Positions 26,839 through 35,558 of a DNA stretch of 64,000 bases are shown here, piece after piece. Both the position numbers and the translations under genes were made by a program. Every line of letters begins with the position of its first letter. Position 1 is the first letter of the stretch. Source of the DNA: Clostridium swellfunianum (GTDB lineage: Bacteria > Bacillota > Clostridia > Clostridiales > Clostridiaceae); contig NZ_JAMOFV010000006.1 of NCBI RefSeq assembly GCF_023656515.1, positions 4,030,194-4,094,193 on the forward strand, in the 5' to 3' direction. The notes under the pieces were generated by a model, which was not told the DNA's origin, searched no databases, and saw only the letters and a list, made by a program, of their open reading frames with translations.

Positions 26839-27561
26839 ATGACATTACAGACAAAAACAATCACGAAATTAGCTGTAGCGAGAAAGGAATTAAAATACTT
26901 AATTTCCTTGCCTGATAGAATTTATCTTCTCGACGCATTGAATCAAATTTTAACACCGGATGCTTACGGCGGCTATAACGGTTATACAGTTCGCAGTGTG
27001 TACTTTGACAGTATTACTAATGACGACTATCACGATAAGAAGGAACACGCAGATGAAAAGAAACGGATTCGTGTACGCGTGTATCACCCAAACGATGAGA
27101 AAGCTAAATTTGAACTAAAACTAAAAAGCTTTGGCAGAGAAATAAAAGAAAGCTTAGTCATATCTAGGAGCGATGCCCAGCAGCTACTTAAAAAAAATTA
27201 TAGCGTACTTTTAGCTTATGACAATCACACTGCTCGGTATGCCTATGATCTGATGACAACGCGTCTCTATCGTCCGGTTTCATTAGTTGAATATGACCGC
27301 AGAGCTTACACCCATCCACATTTTAATACTCGTATAACTATGGATAACAATTTACGATACTGTGATTTTTGTTATGACCTGTTTAGTAAAAATCTAAATT
27401 TTAAAACTGCTATGCCAAAAGATCAAACTATTCTTGAAATCAAGTACGACCGCTTTCTATTTAAGCAAATCCAGGACGTACTGGCAAACTGTGACCTGTT
27501 CCAATCTCCACCTAGCAAATTTGGAACCTCTCGCAGTATTTTAGAACAATATTACTACTAA
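26839..27561 (+). CDS. VTC-domain (polyphosphate polymerase-like) protein
   Basis: A 240-residue soluble protein with the basic tunnel motifs of the VTC family: RKELKYLI near the N-terminus, VRSVYFDS, KKRIRVRVYH, KFELKLKSFG, VEYDRRAY and ILEIKYD. In yeast Vtc4 this fold makes polyphosphate from ATP. Bacterial single-domain versions often sit beside DUF4956 membrane proteins, as here, sometimes with CotH kinases (none present). AGGAGGAGG precedes the ATG. It heads a cluster with two DUF4956 genes and sigI-rsgI. Enzymatic activity is inferred from the fold. Confidence 0.85.
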   Translation: MTLQTKTITKLAVARKELKYLISLPDRIYLLDALNQILTPDAYGGYNGYTVRSVYFDSITNDDYHDKKEHADEKKRIRVRVYHPNDEKAKFELKLKSFGREIKESLVISRSDAQQLLKKNYSVLLAYDNHTARYAYDLMTTRLYRPVSLVEYDRRAYTHPHFNTRITMDNNLRYCDFCYDLFSKNLNFKTAMPKDQTILEIKYDRFLFKQIQDVLANCDLFQSPPSKFGTSRSILEQYYY

Positions 27562-27580
27562 TATAAGTGAGGATATTAAT

Positions 27581-28249
27581 ATGAGCAATTTAATCAATCT
27601 ATTTAATAATATTAATCTCGGAGAACCATTTATTAAAACTCAAGTTAATCTGCTAATTAGCCTGATATTTACAATTATTCTAGTATCTATTATGCTTATA
27701 ACCTATAAACTTAGCCAAGACCCCTTATCATATAACAGAAAATTCAACATCACCTTAATGATGTTATCATTTATATCCACTGTTCTGTTATCACTTGTAC
27801 AGAACTATCCATTACTTTCTCTAGGTGTATTTGGCTCACTTTCTATCTGTCGAGTACGTGCAAACACAAAAGATCCAAGAGATATCGGTTTTGTTTTCTG
27901 GTCCCTTTCTATAGGAATTTCCTCTGCTGTAGGGGAGTTTGCCGTAGGATTAATGAGCACACTGATTCTTAGTATGCTTATGGTAATCTTTAGCAAAAGC
28001 ATTAAAAGAAAAGATGTTCTTACTATGGTTGTACGTGGAAGTAAAGATCAGGTTACAAATGTGCAGAAAATTTTCTACCAAATACCTAATAGCTCTATTC
28101 AAGCAAAAAACCTGTTTACTGATTCCTTTGAGTTAGTATATAAATTAAAACTTCCACCTCATGAAGGAGAAAAGCTTCTTCTTGCATTGAACAACATGCA
28201 CGGCATAAACAGTGTAAATGTTTTGGCACCCCAAACTAAAGTTGCTTAA
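27581..28249 (+). CDS. DUF4956 membrane protein (copy 1)
   Basis: A 222-residue protein with an N-terminal set of three or four membrane segments and a cytoplasmic C-terminal alpha/beta domain of about 80 residues. The family signature reads GVFGSLSICRVRANTKDPRD then IGFVFWSLSIGIS. It begins 20 bases after the VTC gene. It is clearly paralogous to the next gene but has cysteine and a small change (SICRVRA instead of SIVRFRT) in the signature, so the pair has diverged. Function unknown; partnership with the VTC enzyme is inferred. Confidence 0.85.
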   Translation: MSNLINLFNNINLGEPFIKTQVNLLISLIFTIILVSIMLITYKLSQDPLSYNRKFNITLMMLSFISTVLLSLVQNYPLLSLGVFGSLSICRVRANTKDPRDIGFVFWSLSIGISSAVGEFAVGLMSTLILSMLMVIFSKSIKRKDVLTMVVRGSKDQVTNVQKIFYQIPNSSIQAKNLFTDSFELVYKLKLPPHEGEKLLLALNNMHGINSVNVLAPQTKVA

Positions 28250-28304
28250 GAAGGTACAAAAATTAGTATAAATAAAAATTCCAATTAAGATGGAGGAAAT
28301 ATTT

Positions 28305-28967
28305 ATGAATCTATTTGAAGAAAAGATGTATACCCTGTTAAACCTCGCTACCACTAAATCGAATATAACCACAATCATGATAACTCTGGCAACTGCGCTC
28401 CTACTCTCGGCAGTATTATGGGGCACCTATCGTTTTGCCAATACTAAAAATACTTATCAGCCGAAATTTGCCATTACTCTTGTAATGCTGGCCTTTATCT
28501 CCACAGTGTTTATGGATCTCATACAATCGAACCTGGCACTTTCCCTTGGAATGCTTGGATCTCTTTCTATTGTTCGATTTCGTACCAACATTAAAGATCC
28601 TCGTGATATTGGATTTATCTTTTGGAGTATGTGTATTGGTATTGCTGCTGGAACCAACAGTTATTTAATAGGGGCCATTGGTAGTATCATTTTGGCTATA
28701 TTCATGCTGGTTACTAGAAAAAAAAGTATAAATACCGCAGTTATGATGCTTGTTATTAGAGGCAGCAATACAAATATCAATAAAATTCAACATGTGGTGA
28801 ATCAAGTTCCTGGAAACAATACTGTAAAAGCCAAAAATATTCTAGCCGATTCCTTCGAACTAGTATATGAGATGCATCTGCCCGAGAGAGAAAGTAACAA
28901 TATGATAGGTGAGCTTTTTGAATTAGGTGGAATTGATAGTGTAAATCTATTAGCAGCAAATGGGTAA
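28305..28967 (+). CDS. DUF4956 membrane protein (copy 2)
   Basis: Second DUF4956 protein, 220 residues from ATG 28305, chosen because GGAGGA lies 7 bases upstream and overlaps the earlier ATG at 28290. Same layout as copy 1: membrane segments at about 25-43, 57-80 and 105-140, signature LGSLSIVRFRTNIKDPRDIG and a C-terminal domain with the matching AKNILADSFELVYEM stretch (copy 1: AKNLFTDSFELVYKL). A tandem duplication that has been kept suggests a hetero-oligomer. Spaced 55 bases from copy 1. Confidence 0.85.
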   Translation: MNLFEEKMYTLLNLATTKSNITTIMITLATALLLSAVLWGTYRFANTKNTYQPKFAITLVMLAFISTVFMDLIQSNLALSLGMLGSLSIVRFRTNIKDPRDIGFIFWSMCIGIAAGTNSYLIGAIGSIILAIFMLVTRKKSINTAVMMLVIRGSNTNINKIQHVVNQVPGNNTVKAKNILADSFELVYEMHLPERESNNMIGELFELGGIDSVNLLAANG

Positions 28968-29060
28968 TTATCTTCCACTTGTTGCCTTTAATTCCCCCTG
29001 ATATAATTATAACATCTATCTGACGGCTCTCTATATGAAGGTAAAAAGAAGGTGATATTA

Positions 29061-29732
29061 TTGATTTCAGATGAAAAAATTCATGTAGATAATTTAGAAC
29101 AATTGATTAAGCAGCATATTGCATTTATTATACGCACAGTAACCAATTTAACAGGAAGATATGTGTCTATAGAAAATGATGATGAATTCAGTATCGCATT
29201 ATGTGCATTTGCAGAGTCAGTAGAACGGTACGACAAAGGACGTGGTAATTTCCTTTCTTTTGCAGCACTTGTAATTGAAAGTAGAGTTAAGACATTTCTA
29301 GAGCATAAAAATAAGATAAAAAATGAAATTTCTCTGGAAGAGCTTATATCAGCTGGACACGATATACCTGATCCATGCTCAGAACATCAAAATGAGTGGG
29401 ATGACCTGCCTCAGGAGATAAGTTTATTCAGCAAAGAGCTTGAATTATTCGGTTTAACCTTTGAATCCCTTGCTGACGATGCACCTAAACATAAAGATAC
29501 ACGTAATACCGCAATTAAAGCAGCAGAAAAGGCCAGTGAAAATACTCTAATCGTAGATAGAACCTACCAAAAGAGAAGACTTCCAGTTCGAGAAGTTGCT
29601 CTCCTGAACAATCTTACAGAAAAGATAGTTAAACGCAGTAAATGGTTTATTCTGTCCGTAATGATTATATTTGTAAAACGATTCACTAATTTAATCTATT
29701 GGATTAAAGGATCGAGGTGTTTTCATGTATAG
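29061..29732 (+). CDS. SigI-type RNA polymerase sigma factor
   Basis: A 224-residue alternative sigma factor of the SigI family. Region 2 is recognised from NDDEFSIALCAFAESVERYD and GRGNFLSFAALVIESRVKTF; the C-terminal DNA-binding part has LPVREVALLNNLTEKIVKRS and the typical RSKWFILSVMIIF tail. I start at TTG 29061 since AGAAGGTGA lies just before it. The stop overlaps the rsgI start by 8 bases, so the two are coupled. SigI factors respond to heat (Bacillus) or extracellular polysaccharide (Clostridium thermocellum); the signal and regulon here are unknown, with the upstream cluster a possible target. Confidence 0.85.
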   Translation: MISDEKIHVDNLEQLIKQHIAFIIRTVTNLTGRYVSIENDDEFSIALCAFAESVERYDKGRGNFLSFAALVIESRVKTFLEHKNKIKNEISLEELISAGHDIPDPCSEHQNEWDDLPQEISLFSKELELFGLTFESLADDAPKHKDTRNTAIKAAEKASENTLIVDRTYQKRRLPVREVALLNNLTEKIVKRSKWFILSVMIIFVKRFTNLIYWIKGSRCFHV

Positions 29733-30711
29733 TAAAGTAATAGTTCTGGAAATTAAATCTAAATATTGTCTTGCTATGACTGACGAAGGTGTCATCATTA
29801 GGATTATGAAAAAAGACAATGTCAAAGTTGGCGACAGAATCTATATCTTGGATGAAGACCTTTATCACAATGAAAACAAAGCTAGCATTATTATTCCATT
29901 TCCAACGGTAAGGCGAAAAACCTTCCTTAAAGCGAGTAGTATTGCGGTTGCTATTATTCTGTGTTTTTCAATTATACTGGCATTTCCGCAATTAAACACA
30001 AAGGCTTGTGCTGCTATTTCTATTGATGCTGCTTCTGATATACAATTAAAACTTAACAAGGATTATAAAGTTATTAGCGCAGTTTCCTATGGTAACACTG
30101 TACCTGAAAAAGAACTAAAAAAAATGATTGGACAAAAGCTGATAGATATTAAGCCTGAGCTTATATCCTTATTTGGAAAAGACAGCGAGCCTTTACTTAT
30201 AGGCTATGCCCTGCAGCAGAATTCCCATTCTGTTACTGAGGAATATATCAAAGATTATTTAGATAATGTATTTCCACATGAAAAGGCCATTTATGTTAAA
30301 GGAGTTCTGAATGATATCATCGTGTCTAACCAGCGTCAAATGAGCATTGGCCTCTATCTTGCCAGTATGGAAATCTTAAACAATGAGCTTGAAGATGTTT
30401 TGGACGAGATGGACTTGAAACAGATACTGGATCTTCTTAAAAAACGACCTGATTTGATGACAGATGAAAACGTACGTGAAGTACTAGAGGAAAAACGGGA
30501 TAGAATTTACAACCAAGATGACAATGATGCCTCTGATGATAATTTGAATGCTGATATTGACGACTCTGATGATAGCAAGAGTTCTGACGATAATGATTCC
30601 GACGATAACCAAAACCCTGATACTGATGATTCTAAAGAAAAGCAAAATTCTGATGCTGATGATTCCGACAATAAACAAAATTCTGATGCTGATGACTCAG
30701 ACGAAAGTTAG
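29725..30711 (+). CDS. RsgI-type transmembrane anti-sigma factor
   Basis: 328 residues. The N-terminal RsgI domain (1-55: YSKVIVLEIKSKYCLAMTDE) should bind SigI in the cytoplasm; one membrane segment follows (about 72-92), then an outside domain (about 95-240) that matches the conserved juxtamembrane part of RsgI proteins. No carbohydrate-binding module is present. Instead the last 60 residues are Asp/Ser/Asn-rich, including three tandem 11-residue repeats with consensus QNSDADDSDNK. Such an acidic tail may bind calcium or cationic surface polymers. Overlaps sigI by 8 bases. Confidence 0.82.
   Translation: MYSKVIVLEIKSKYCLAMTDEGVIIRIMKKDNVKVGDRIYILDEDLYHNENKASIIIPFPTVRRKTFLKASSIAVAIILCFSIILAFPQLNTKACAAISIDAASDIQLKLNKDYKVISAVSYGNTVPEKELKKMIGQKLIDIKPELISLFGKDSEPLLIGYALQQNSHSVTEEYIKDYLDNVFPHEKAIYVKGVLNDIIVSNQRQMSIGLYLASMEILNNELEDVLDEMDLKQILDLLKKRPDLMTDENVREVLEEKRDRIYNQDDNDASDDNLNADIDDSDDSKSSDDNDSDDNQNPDTDDSKEKQNSDADDSDNKQNSDADDSDES
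30610..30708 (+). repeat. Three 33-bp tandem repeats in rsgI
   Basis: Copies at 30610-30642, 30643-30675 and 30676-30708 each encode 11 residues starting with Gln-Asn. The first copy is the most divergent. In-frame length can change without breaking the protein. Confidence 0.75.
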
Positions 30712-30780
30712 AACTGCAATGTCCATAATATCAAATAAGCTGCTTCTCTATTAGAGCTAAGTTAATATGCCTATAGGATT

Positions 30781-30807
30781 GCCTTAGTATTAAAACAATA
30801 CTAAGGC
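30781..30807. terminator. Hairpin between convergent rsgI and modC
   Basis: Perfect 11-bp stem (30781-30791 with 30797-30807) and 5-base loop. Poor T-tract on either side, but the placement between convergent genes fits a terminator. Confidence 0.6.
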
Positions 30808-30819
30808 TGATTCTAAAGA

Positions 30820-31887
30820 TTATTCTAATAATAAAATGGCATCTTGAGGAACTTTTAAATACAGTATTTCTTTTTCTTCTCTATTATCCCATTTATCTTT
30901 ATTAATTTTATACAATATACTTGCATTTCCATTTTCTTTTTTACTTTCGTTGTTCTCAAAGAAAACATTATATTCAACCACATCTTCAACTTTCTTATTA
31001 ATTCTGCATTCAATTACATTTTTTTGTTCTTTTGCCTTAGCAGAATTAATAATTTGAAAATCATATTCCCTGATGCCAATATATTTAATCTTTTCTAATA
31101 CTGTTTTTTCTGTTTCTAAAGTAATATTCCAGTCAACAGCATGAACATGATGTGAAGACAAAACCTTACATCTTGAAATATTCTTGCATCCGGTCAATCT
31201 TGCTGCAGTATGCAATTGGGGCTGTTCAAAAATTTCTTTAGTGTTCCCAAATAAAACAGATCTTCCTTTATCAACAATAATAATTTTTTTGCAGAACCTG
31301 TATATCTCATCCATGCTGTGTGAAACCATCAAAACTTCTCCATGATATAATTTCAATAATTCAAGAACTCCACTTTGAAGTTGCTCTTTTAAATGTGAAT
31401 CCAATGCTGAAAATGGTTCATCCAGCATTAATATGTCTGGCTTATATACCATGCACCTTGCTAATGCTACTCTCTGCTGCTGACCACCTGAAATTTGATT
31501 TGGATATTTCTTTTCTAGTCCTTGTAAATGAAATATTTCTAATAGTTTATTAATTTTTTGTTCTTTTTCTTTTTTTGAAAGCTTCAAGCCAATTCCAATA
31601 TTTTCCTGCACTGTCATATGTGGGAACAGTGCATAGTTTTGAAATAAATAGCCAGCATTCCTGTCTTGTGGTTTAAGATTTATTTTTTTCTCAGAATCAA
31701 ATAAAACTTTTCCATTAAGGATTATGCGCCCTTCATCAGGGGTCTCAATTCCGGCTATACATTTTAGCGTCATGCTTTTTCCACTACCTGAAGCACCTAA
31801 AATACCAACATAGTCTTCATCTGTTTCAAAAGCAACTTCAAGAGAAAAACCTTTCAGTTTTTTCTTTATATCAACTACTAAACTCAT
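30820..31887 (-). CDS. modC: Molybdate ABC transporter ATP-binding protein
   Basis: ATPase of the molybdate/tungstate importer, 355 residues. Walker A GASGSGKS (about 31-38), Q-loop in FQNYALFPHMTV, signature ISGGQQQRVALARC, Walker B ILMLDEPFSALD and the switch histidine in MVSHSMDE. The C-terminal third is a regulatory TOBE-like region. Last gene of a minus-strand modA-modB-modC operon with 11-base spacers. Whether molybdate, tungstate or sulfate is carried is inferred from the operon and the TOBE regulator next door. Confidence 0.88.
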   Translation of the reverse strand: MSLVVDIKKKLKGFSLEVAFETDEDYVGILGASGSGKSMTLKCIAGIETPDEGRIILNGKVLFDSEKKINLKPQDRNAGYLFQNYALFPHMTVQENIGIGLKLSKKEKEQKINKLLEIFHLQGLEKKYPNQISGGQQQRVALARCMVYKPDILMLDEPFSALDSHLKEQLQSGVLELLKLYHGEVLMVSHSMDEIYRFCKKIIIVDKGRSVLFGNTKEIFEQPQLHTAARLTGCKNISRCKVLSSHHVHAVDWNITLETEKTVLEKIKYIGIREYDFQIINSAKAKEQKNVIECRINKKVEDVVEYNVFFENNESKKENGNASILYKINKDKWDNREEKEILYLKVPQDAILLLE

Positions 31888-31898
31888 AAATTTCTCCC

Positions 31899-32570
31899 TT
31901 ATTTAAAGTATTTTCTTTCTTTCAAAGAAAAATAGTTTGTAAGAACAACAACCACAAAAGATATTAACAAAACAATTATTACATAGTAAGAAGCACTCTT
32001 CATATTACCTGCAGCAACTTCTGCATAAATTGCCAACGGAAGTGTCCTTGTCTTATTTTCTATATTTCCTGCAATCATGGCTGTGGCACCAAACTCACCA
32101 AGTCCCCTGGCAAATGCCAATATACCCCCTCCAGCAACACCTGGCAAAGCAAGCGGCATTATTACTTTCCAGAAAATTGTTCTCTCTGACATTCCAAGTG
32201 TCCTTGCTGCCATAATTAAATTTTGGTCTATTTGTTCAAATGCACTTCTTGCGGAGCGATACATAAGAGGAAATGAAATTACTACAGCAGCTATTACAGT
32301 GGCTGTCCAGGAAAAAACTATTTTTACACCCAAAAATTTCAGCAATAACTTGCCAATAGGTCTATTTACTCCAAAGACAATAAGAAGTAGAAACCCCATA
32401 ACTGTTGGAGGTAAAACTAAAGGTAAAGTTAATATTCCATCTAAAATCATCTTTATTTTTTCTGATTTCATTTTCACAATCCATCTTGCAGCAAAAAGCC
32501 CTAACAAAAATGTTAAGGCTATAGCTGCAGATGCTGTTTTAATTGATATTATTATTGGCGACATCTGCAT
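31899..32570 (-). CDS. modB: Molybdate ABC transporter permease
   Basis: A 223-residue permease with five or six membrane segments and the EAA-loop signature SARSAFEQIDQNLIMAARTLG followed by a conserved Gly, plus LARGLGEFGATAMIAGN, which is the typical ModB/CysT ending. It contacts ModC in the cytoplasm and ModA outside. Spaced 11 bases from both neighbours. Confidence 0.9.
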   Translation of the reverse strand: MQMSPIIISIKTASAAIALTFLLGLFAARWIVKMKSEKIKMILDGILTLPLVLPPTVMGFLLLIVFGVNRPIGKLLLKFLGVKIVFSWTATVIAAVVISFPLMYRSARSAFEQIDQNLIMAARTLGMSERTIFWKVIMPLALPGVAGGGILAFARGLGEFGATAMIAGNIENKTRTLPLAIYAEVAAGNMKSASYYVIIVLLISFVVVVLTNYFSLKERKYFK

Positions 32571-32581
32571 ATTATAATCTC

Positions 32582-33358
32582 CTATTTATTTTTCTTAAAT
32601 CCATATGATTCAAACACCTTATTAGCTTCATCAGTTTTCAAAAATTCTACAAATTTCTTTGCTGCAACTTCGTTCCTAGTTGCTTTAACAATGCCTAATG
32701 GATAAATCACTTTAGAGACACTTCCCTCTGGGGCTTCTGCCACGGTTTTCACCTTTTTATTTGAAACAGCGTCAGTTGAATATACAATACCCGCATCAGC
32801 GCTGCCTTCTGCGACCCAATTTAGCACTTCCGTAACATTTGTTCCAAGGCTTGCCTTTGCAATTACTTCGTTCCAAATCTTTATATTAGTTAATGTTTCT
32901 TTGGCATACTGTCCAACTGGTACACTTGAAGGATCTCCAATAGCAATTTTATCAGCCTTTAAAATATCTTCAAAAGCACTTATGCCTTTGGTGTTTTTTT
33001 GTGAAACAATAAGTACAATTTTATTTTCTAAAAGCTGAACTATAGAATCCTTAACAATTAAGCCTTTCTCATCTAATGCTGTCATTTGCTTCATAGCTGC
33101 CGACATAAAAATATCTATAGGTGCACCTTCTTCAATTTGTGTTTGTAATTTTCCTGAACTATCGTAGGTTGTTTGAATCTTAATATCAGAGTATTGTTGT
33201 TTAAACATTGGAATCAATTTATCATCCATACAATTTTTCAAGCTTGCTGCTGCAGCAAAAGTTATTGTAGATTCTTCTGTTTCCTTGTTATTGCTACAAC
33301 CTATTAAAAAAAATGTTAACCAAAAGCTGGTCATTACCATAGCGATTACTTTCTTCAT
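32582..33358 (-). CDS. modA: Molybdate ABC transporter substrate-binding lipoprotein
   Basis: 258-residue binding protein. The N-terminus is a lipoprotein signal peptide with lipobox LIGC (Cys 21). The mature part has the ModA landmarks TFAAAASLKNCMDD near the start (oxyanion-binding serine/alanine loop), YDSSGKLQTQIEEGAPIDIF, IAIGDPSSVPVGQYAKE and GSADAGIVYSTDA. It captures molybdate or tungstate outside the membrane for ModBC. First gene of the operon, divergent from the ModE-like regulator. Confidence 0.9.
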   Translation of the reverse strand: MKKVIAMVMTSFWLTFFLIGCSNNKETEESTITFAAAASLKNCMDDKLIPMFKQQYSDIKIQTTYDSSGKLQTQIEEGAPIDIFMSAAMKQMTALDEKGLIVKDSIVQLLENKIVLIVSQKNTKGISAFEDILKADKIAIGDPSSVPVGQYAKETLTNIKIWNEVIAKASLGTNVTEVLNWVAEGSADAGIVYSTDAVSNKKVKTVAEAPEGSVSKVIYPLGIVKATRNEVAAKKFVEFLKTDEANKVFESYGFKKNK

Positions 33359-33402
33359 TTTTTATCCCTTTCAGTATAAATACAGCATAAATTCAAATTC
33401 TA

Positions 33403-33445
33403 AAACTAATTAAACCAAACTAAACACAACTCAAACTAATTAAAC
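33403..33445. promoter_or_regulatory. Direct-repeat operator between modA and its regulator
   Basis: Two identical copies of AAACTAATTAAAC (33403-33415 and 33433-33445) start 30 bases apart, close to three helical turns, in the divergent spacer. A third partial copy (AAACTAAAC) lies between. Good candidate for the binding site of the HTH-TOBE regulator. Confidence 0.5.
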
Positions 33446-33555
33446 ATATTATATCACCTTAAATTTATAATGTAAATTCATGTCTTTAAGCTACATAGTA
33501 TTTTGTGGTAAAATATTATAATATAAGAAATTAAATACCAAAGTAGGTGAATCTA

Positions 33556-34077
33556 TTGACCGAAGATATATTATCTACACCAGAAGAGATTGCACAAAAA
33601 CTTAGGATAACAAAAGGAACTGTATATGAAATGATTAAAAGAGGAGAGCTTGAGGCTCACCGAATTGGAAGACATATACGGATATCTCAAGCTCAGTTTG
33701 AAATTTATCTTTTACAGACAAAAGGGTATACTAATATTTATGAAGCAACCTTGGTTCAAGAAAATGCTGAAACCTTTGCAAATATTGGACCAGTAAAGAT
33801 TTATGTTGATACCCCTCTAGAAGGAAAGGTGAAAATTTCTATTCGCCCTGAAAATATAATATTGAGCAAGGGAACATTTATAAGCAGCGCTAGAAATATT
33901 CATAAAGGGAAAGTTATTGACACTATCAATGAGGACTCTAGAGTGCTTGTATCAGTTGATATTGGAATTACCATCAAAGCACTAATAACTATGAAATCTT
34001 TAATAGAAATGGATATCTCAAAAGGGACTGAACTATACGTTATTTTTAAAACGATGTCTGTAACGGTTTATAAATAA
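33556..34077 (+). CDS. ModE-like regulator: excisionase-type HTH plus TOBE domain
   Basis: A 174-residue regulator. Residues about 5-55 form an excisionase/MerR-like HTH (TPEEIAQKLRITKGTVYEMI, then RIGRHIRIS). The C-terminal part (about 105-174) is a TOBE/Mop domain (HKGKVIDTINEDSRVLVSV and TVYK at the end) that binds molybdate or tungstate in ModE and Mop proteins. This HTH type differs from the winged helix of E. coli ModE. TTG 33556 is chosen because TAGGTGA lies 7 bases before it. Divergent from modABC, so it probably represses it when oxyanion is plentiful. Confidence 0.8.
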   Translation: MTEDILSTPEEIAQKLRITKGTVYEMIKRGELEAHRIGRHIRISQAQFEIYLLQTKGYTNIYEATLVQENAETFANIGPVKIYVDTPLEGKVKISIRPENIILSKGTFISSARNIHKGKVIDTINEDSRVLVSVDIGITIKALITMKSLIEMDISKGTELYVIFKTMSVTVYK

Positions 34078-34138
34078 CTATTTCAATTGAAGCTAATTCA
34101 AATAGTTATAAGTTTGTTATATTGAGAAGTAAGTTTTT

Positions 34139-34187
34139 AAAGCTAAGACTAGGATACATATTTTAAGTATAGTAGTCTTAGCTTTTT
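34139..34187 (+). terminator. Terminator of the ModE-like gene
   Basis: 12-bp stem (34139-34150 with 34174-34185) with a T-run at 34183-34187. A smaller AACTATTT stem at 34076-34107 overlaps the stop codon. Nothing else is seen up to 34363. Confidence 0.8.
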
Positions 34188-34363
34188 AATAACTTTGAAA
34201 GCCCTAATCTTATTTTATATCTACAATTTCCTCAAGCAACTAGACTCAGAAAATATAAAAATGAAATTTAATAAAACATTTTCAATAATATATTTTCTGC
34301 AAATTTAATTCAATAAAGTTAATAGCTAATGAATCTATATAATTTCAGCTTCATTCGCTAATG

Positions 34364-35503
34364 TTATGACCTTTCAAAAACAATTTCTCCATCAATTAGT
34401 ACAAGAGTGGTTTTAGCTTGAATATCAAAAGGATGCTTGTCAAATACTACAATGTCTGCATCTTTATCTACCTGCAGCGAACCTACCTTATCAGAAATTC
34501 CAAGTATTTCTGCAGGATTTATAGTTATCGCCTTAAGTGCAGTTTCTTCATCTAAACCTGACCTTACAGCTAGTGCAGCACACATTGGAAGATAATGCAC
34601 TGGTACTACCGGGTGGTCTGTCATTAATGCTATTTTTATGCCGGCTTTATGCAATGCAGCTGGAGTTTCAAAATTGAGCTCTTTTAGCTCAACCTTACCC
34701 CTTGGCCCAATAGATGGTCCTACTATTGCATAAAACCCTTCTTTTACAAGTTCATCTGCAATTAAATGGCCCTCTGTACAGTGCTCTAAGGTCATCTTAA
34801 GTCCAAACTCCTTAGCGATACGAATAGCAGTAAAAATATCATCAGCTCTATGAACATGAGCTTTTACATTTAGTTCACCCTTAACAACTGGTACCAAGCT
34901 TTCAAGCTTCATATCAAAACTTGAGCTTTTTCCTTTGTTCTCCATATAAGCTTTTGTTTTAAGAAGATACTCTCTTAATATAGCAGCGGTGGCCATTCTA
35001 GTTGAAGGCGATTGATTTTTTGCACTATATCGCTTTTTCGGATTCTCACCAAAGGCAACCTTCATAGCAGCAGTCTTCTGAATGATCATATTATCTATTC
35101 TTTTCCCTTTAGTTTTAATAGTAGCAAATTGCCCAGCTATAACATTTGAACTCCCGGGACCTGTACACACACATGTAACACCATTTTCATATGCTTCAAT
35201 AAAGGCTCTGTCCATTGGATTAATTGCATCGATAGCTCTAAGATGGGGAGTTGCTGGATCAGTGCCTTCATTAATATCATCTCCTTCAAAACCAACACCA
35301 TCCTCACACATGCCTATATGACAATGAGCATCAATAATACCAGGCATGACAAACCCACCATTAACATCAATAATCTCACAATTATCAGGAATTGAAATAT
35401 CCCTGCCTACTGCAATGATTTTTCCTTCATTAACCAGTACTTGTCCATATTCAATTGATTCACCAGCCATAGTAAGAATTGTTCCATTTTTGATTAATAA
35501 CAT
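34364..35503 (-). CDS. Amidohydrolase-family protein
   Basis: 379-residue metal-dependent hydrolase of the amidohydrolase superfamily. The composite N- and C-terminal beta-sandwich flanks a TIM barrel with the metal motif GIIDAHCHIG (HxH), later histidines in KAHVHRADD and LEHCTEGH, and the catalytic aspartate in LMTDHPV. The layout matches imidazolonepropionase/dipeptidase-like members of unknown substrate. AGGAGGAG precedes the ATG. A leader with two hairpins, one a terminator, lies upstream. Confidence 0.83.
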   Translation of the reverse strand: MLLIKNGTILTMAGESIEYGQVLVNEGKIIAVGRDISIPDNCEIIDVNGGFVMPGIIDAHCHIGMCEDGVGFEGDDINEGTDPATPHLRAIDAINPMDRAFIEAYENGVTCVCTGPGSSNVIAGQFATIKTKGKRIDNMIIQKTAAMKVAFGENPKKRYSAKNQSPSTRMATAAILREYLLKTKAYMENKGKSSSFDMKLESLVPVVKGELNVKAHVHRADDIFTAIRIAKEFGLKMTLEHCTEGHLIADELVKEGFYAIVGPSIGPRGKVELKELNFETPAALHKAGIKIALMTDHPVVPVHYLPMCAALAVRSGLDEETALKAITINPAEILGISDKVGSLQVDKDADIVVFDKHPFDIQAKTTLVLIDGEIVFERS

Positions 35504-35558
35504 TTTTATCTCCTCCTAAGTCTTAAAATATATCAAATACAAATTTAAAGTAAAAAAA

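Noticed and set aside
28990-29051. CCCCCT stretch upstream of sigI as a possible SigI-type -35
   Set aside because: No matching -10 at a sensible distance; the SigI consensus for this organism is unknown to me.
30610-30708. 33-bp tandem repeats considered as a satellite or CRISPR
   Set aside because: They are in frame within rsgI and encode 11-residue units with no unique spacers.
33403-33445. Repeated 13-mer considered as a start of a CRISPR array
   Set aside because: Only two full copies, no 25-36 base repeats or equal spacers and no cas genes; better read as an operator.
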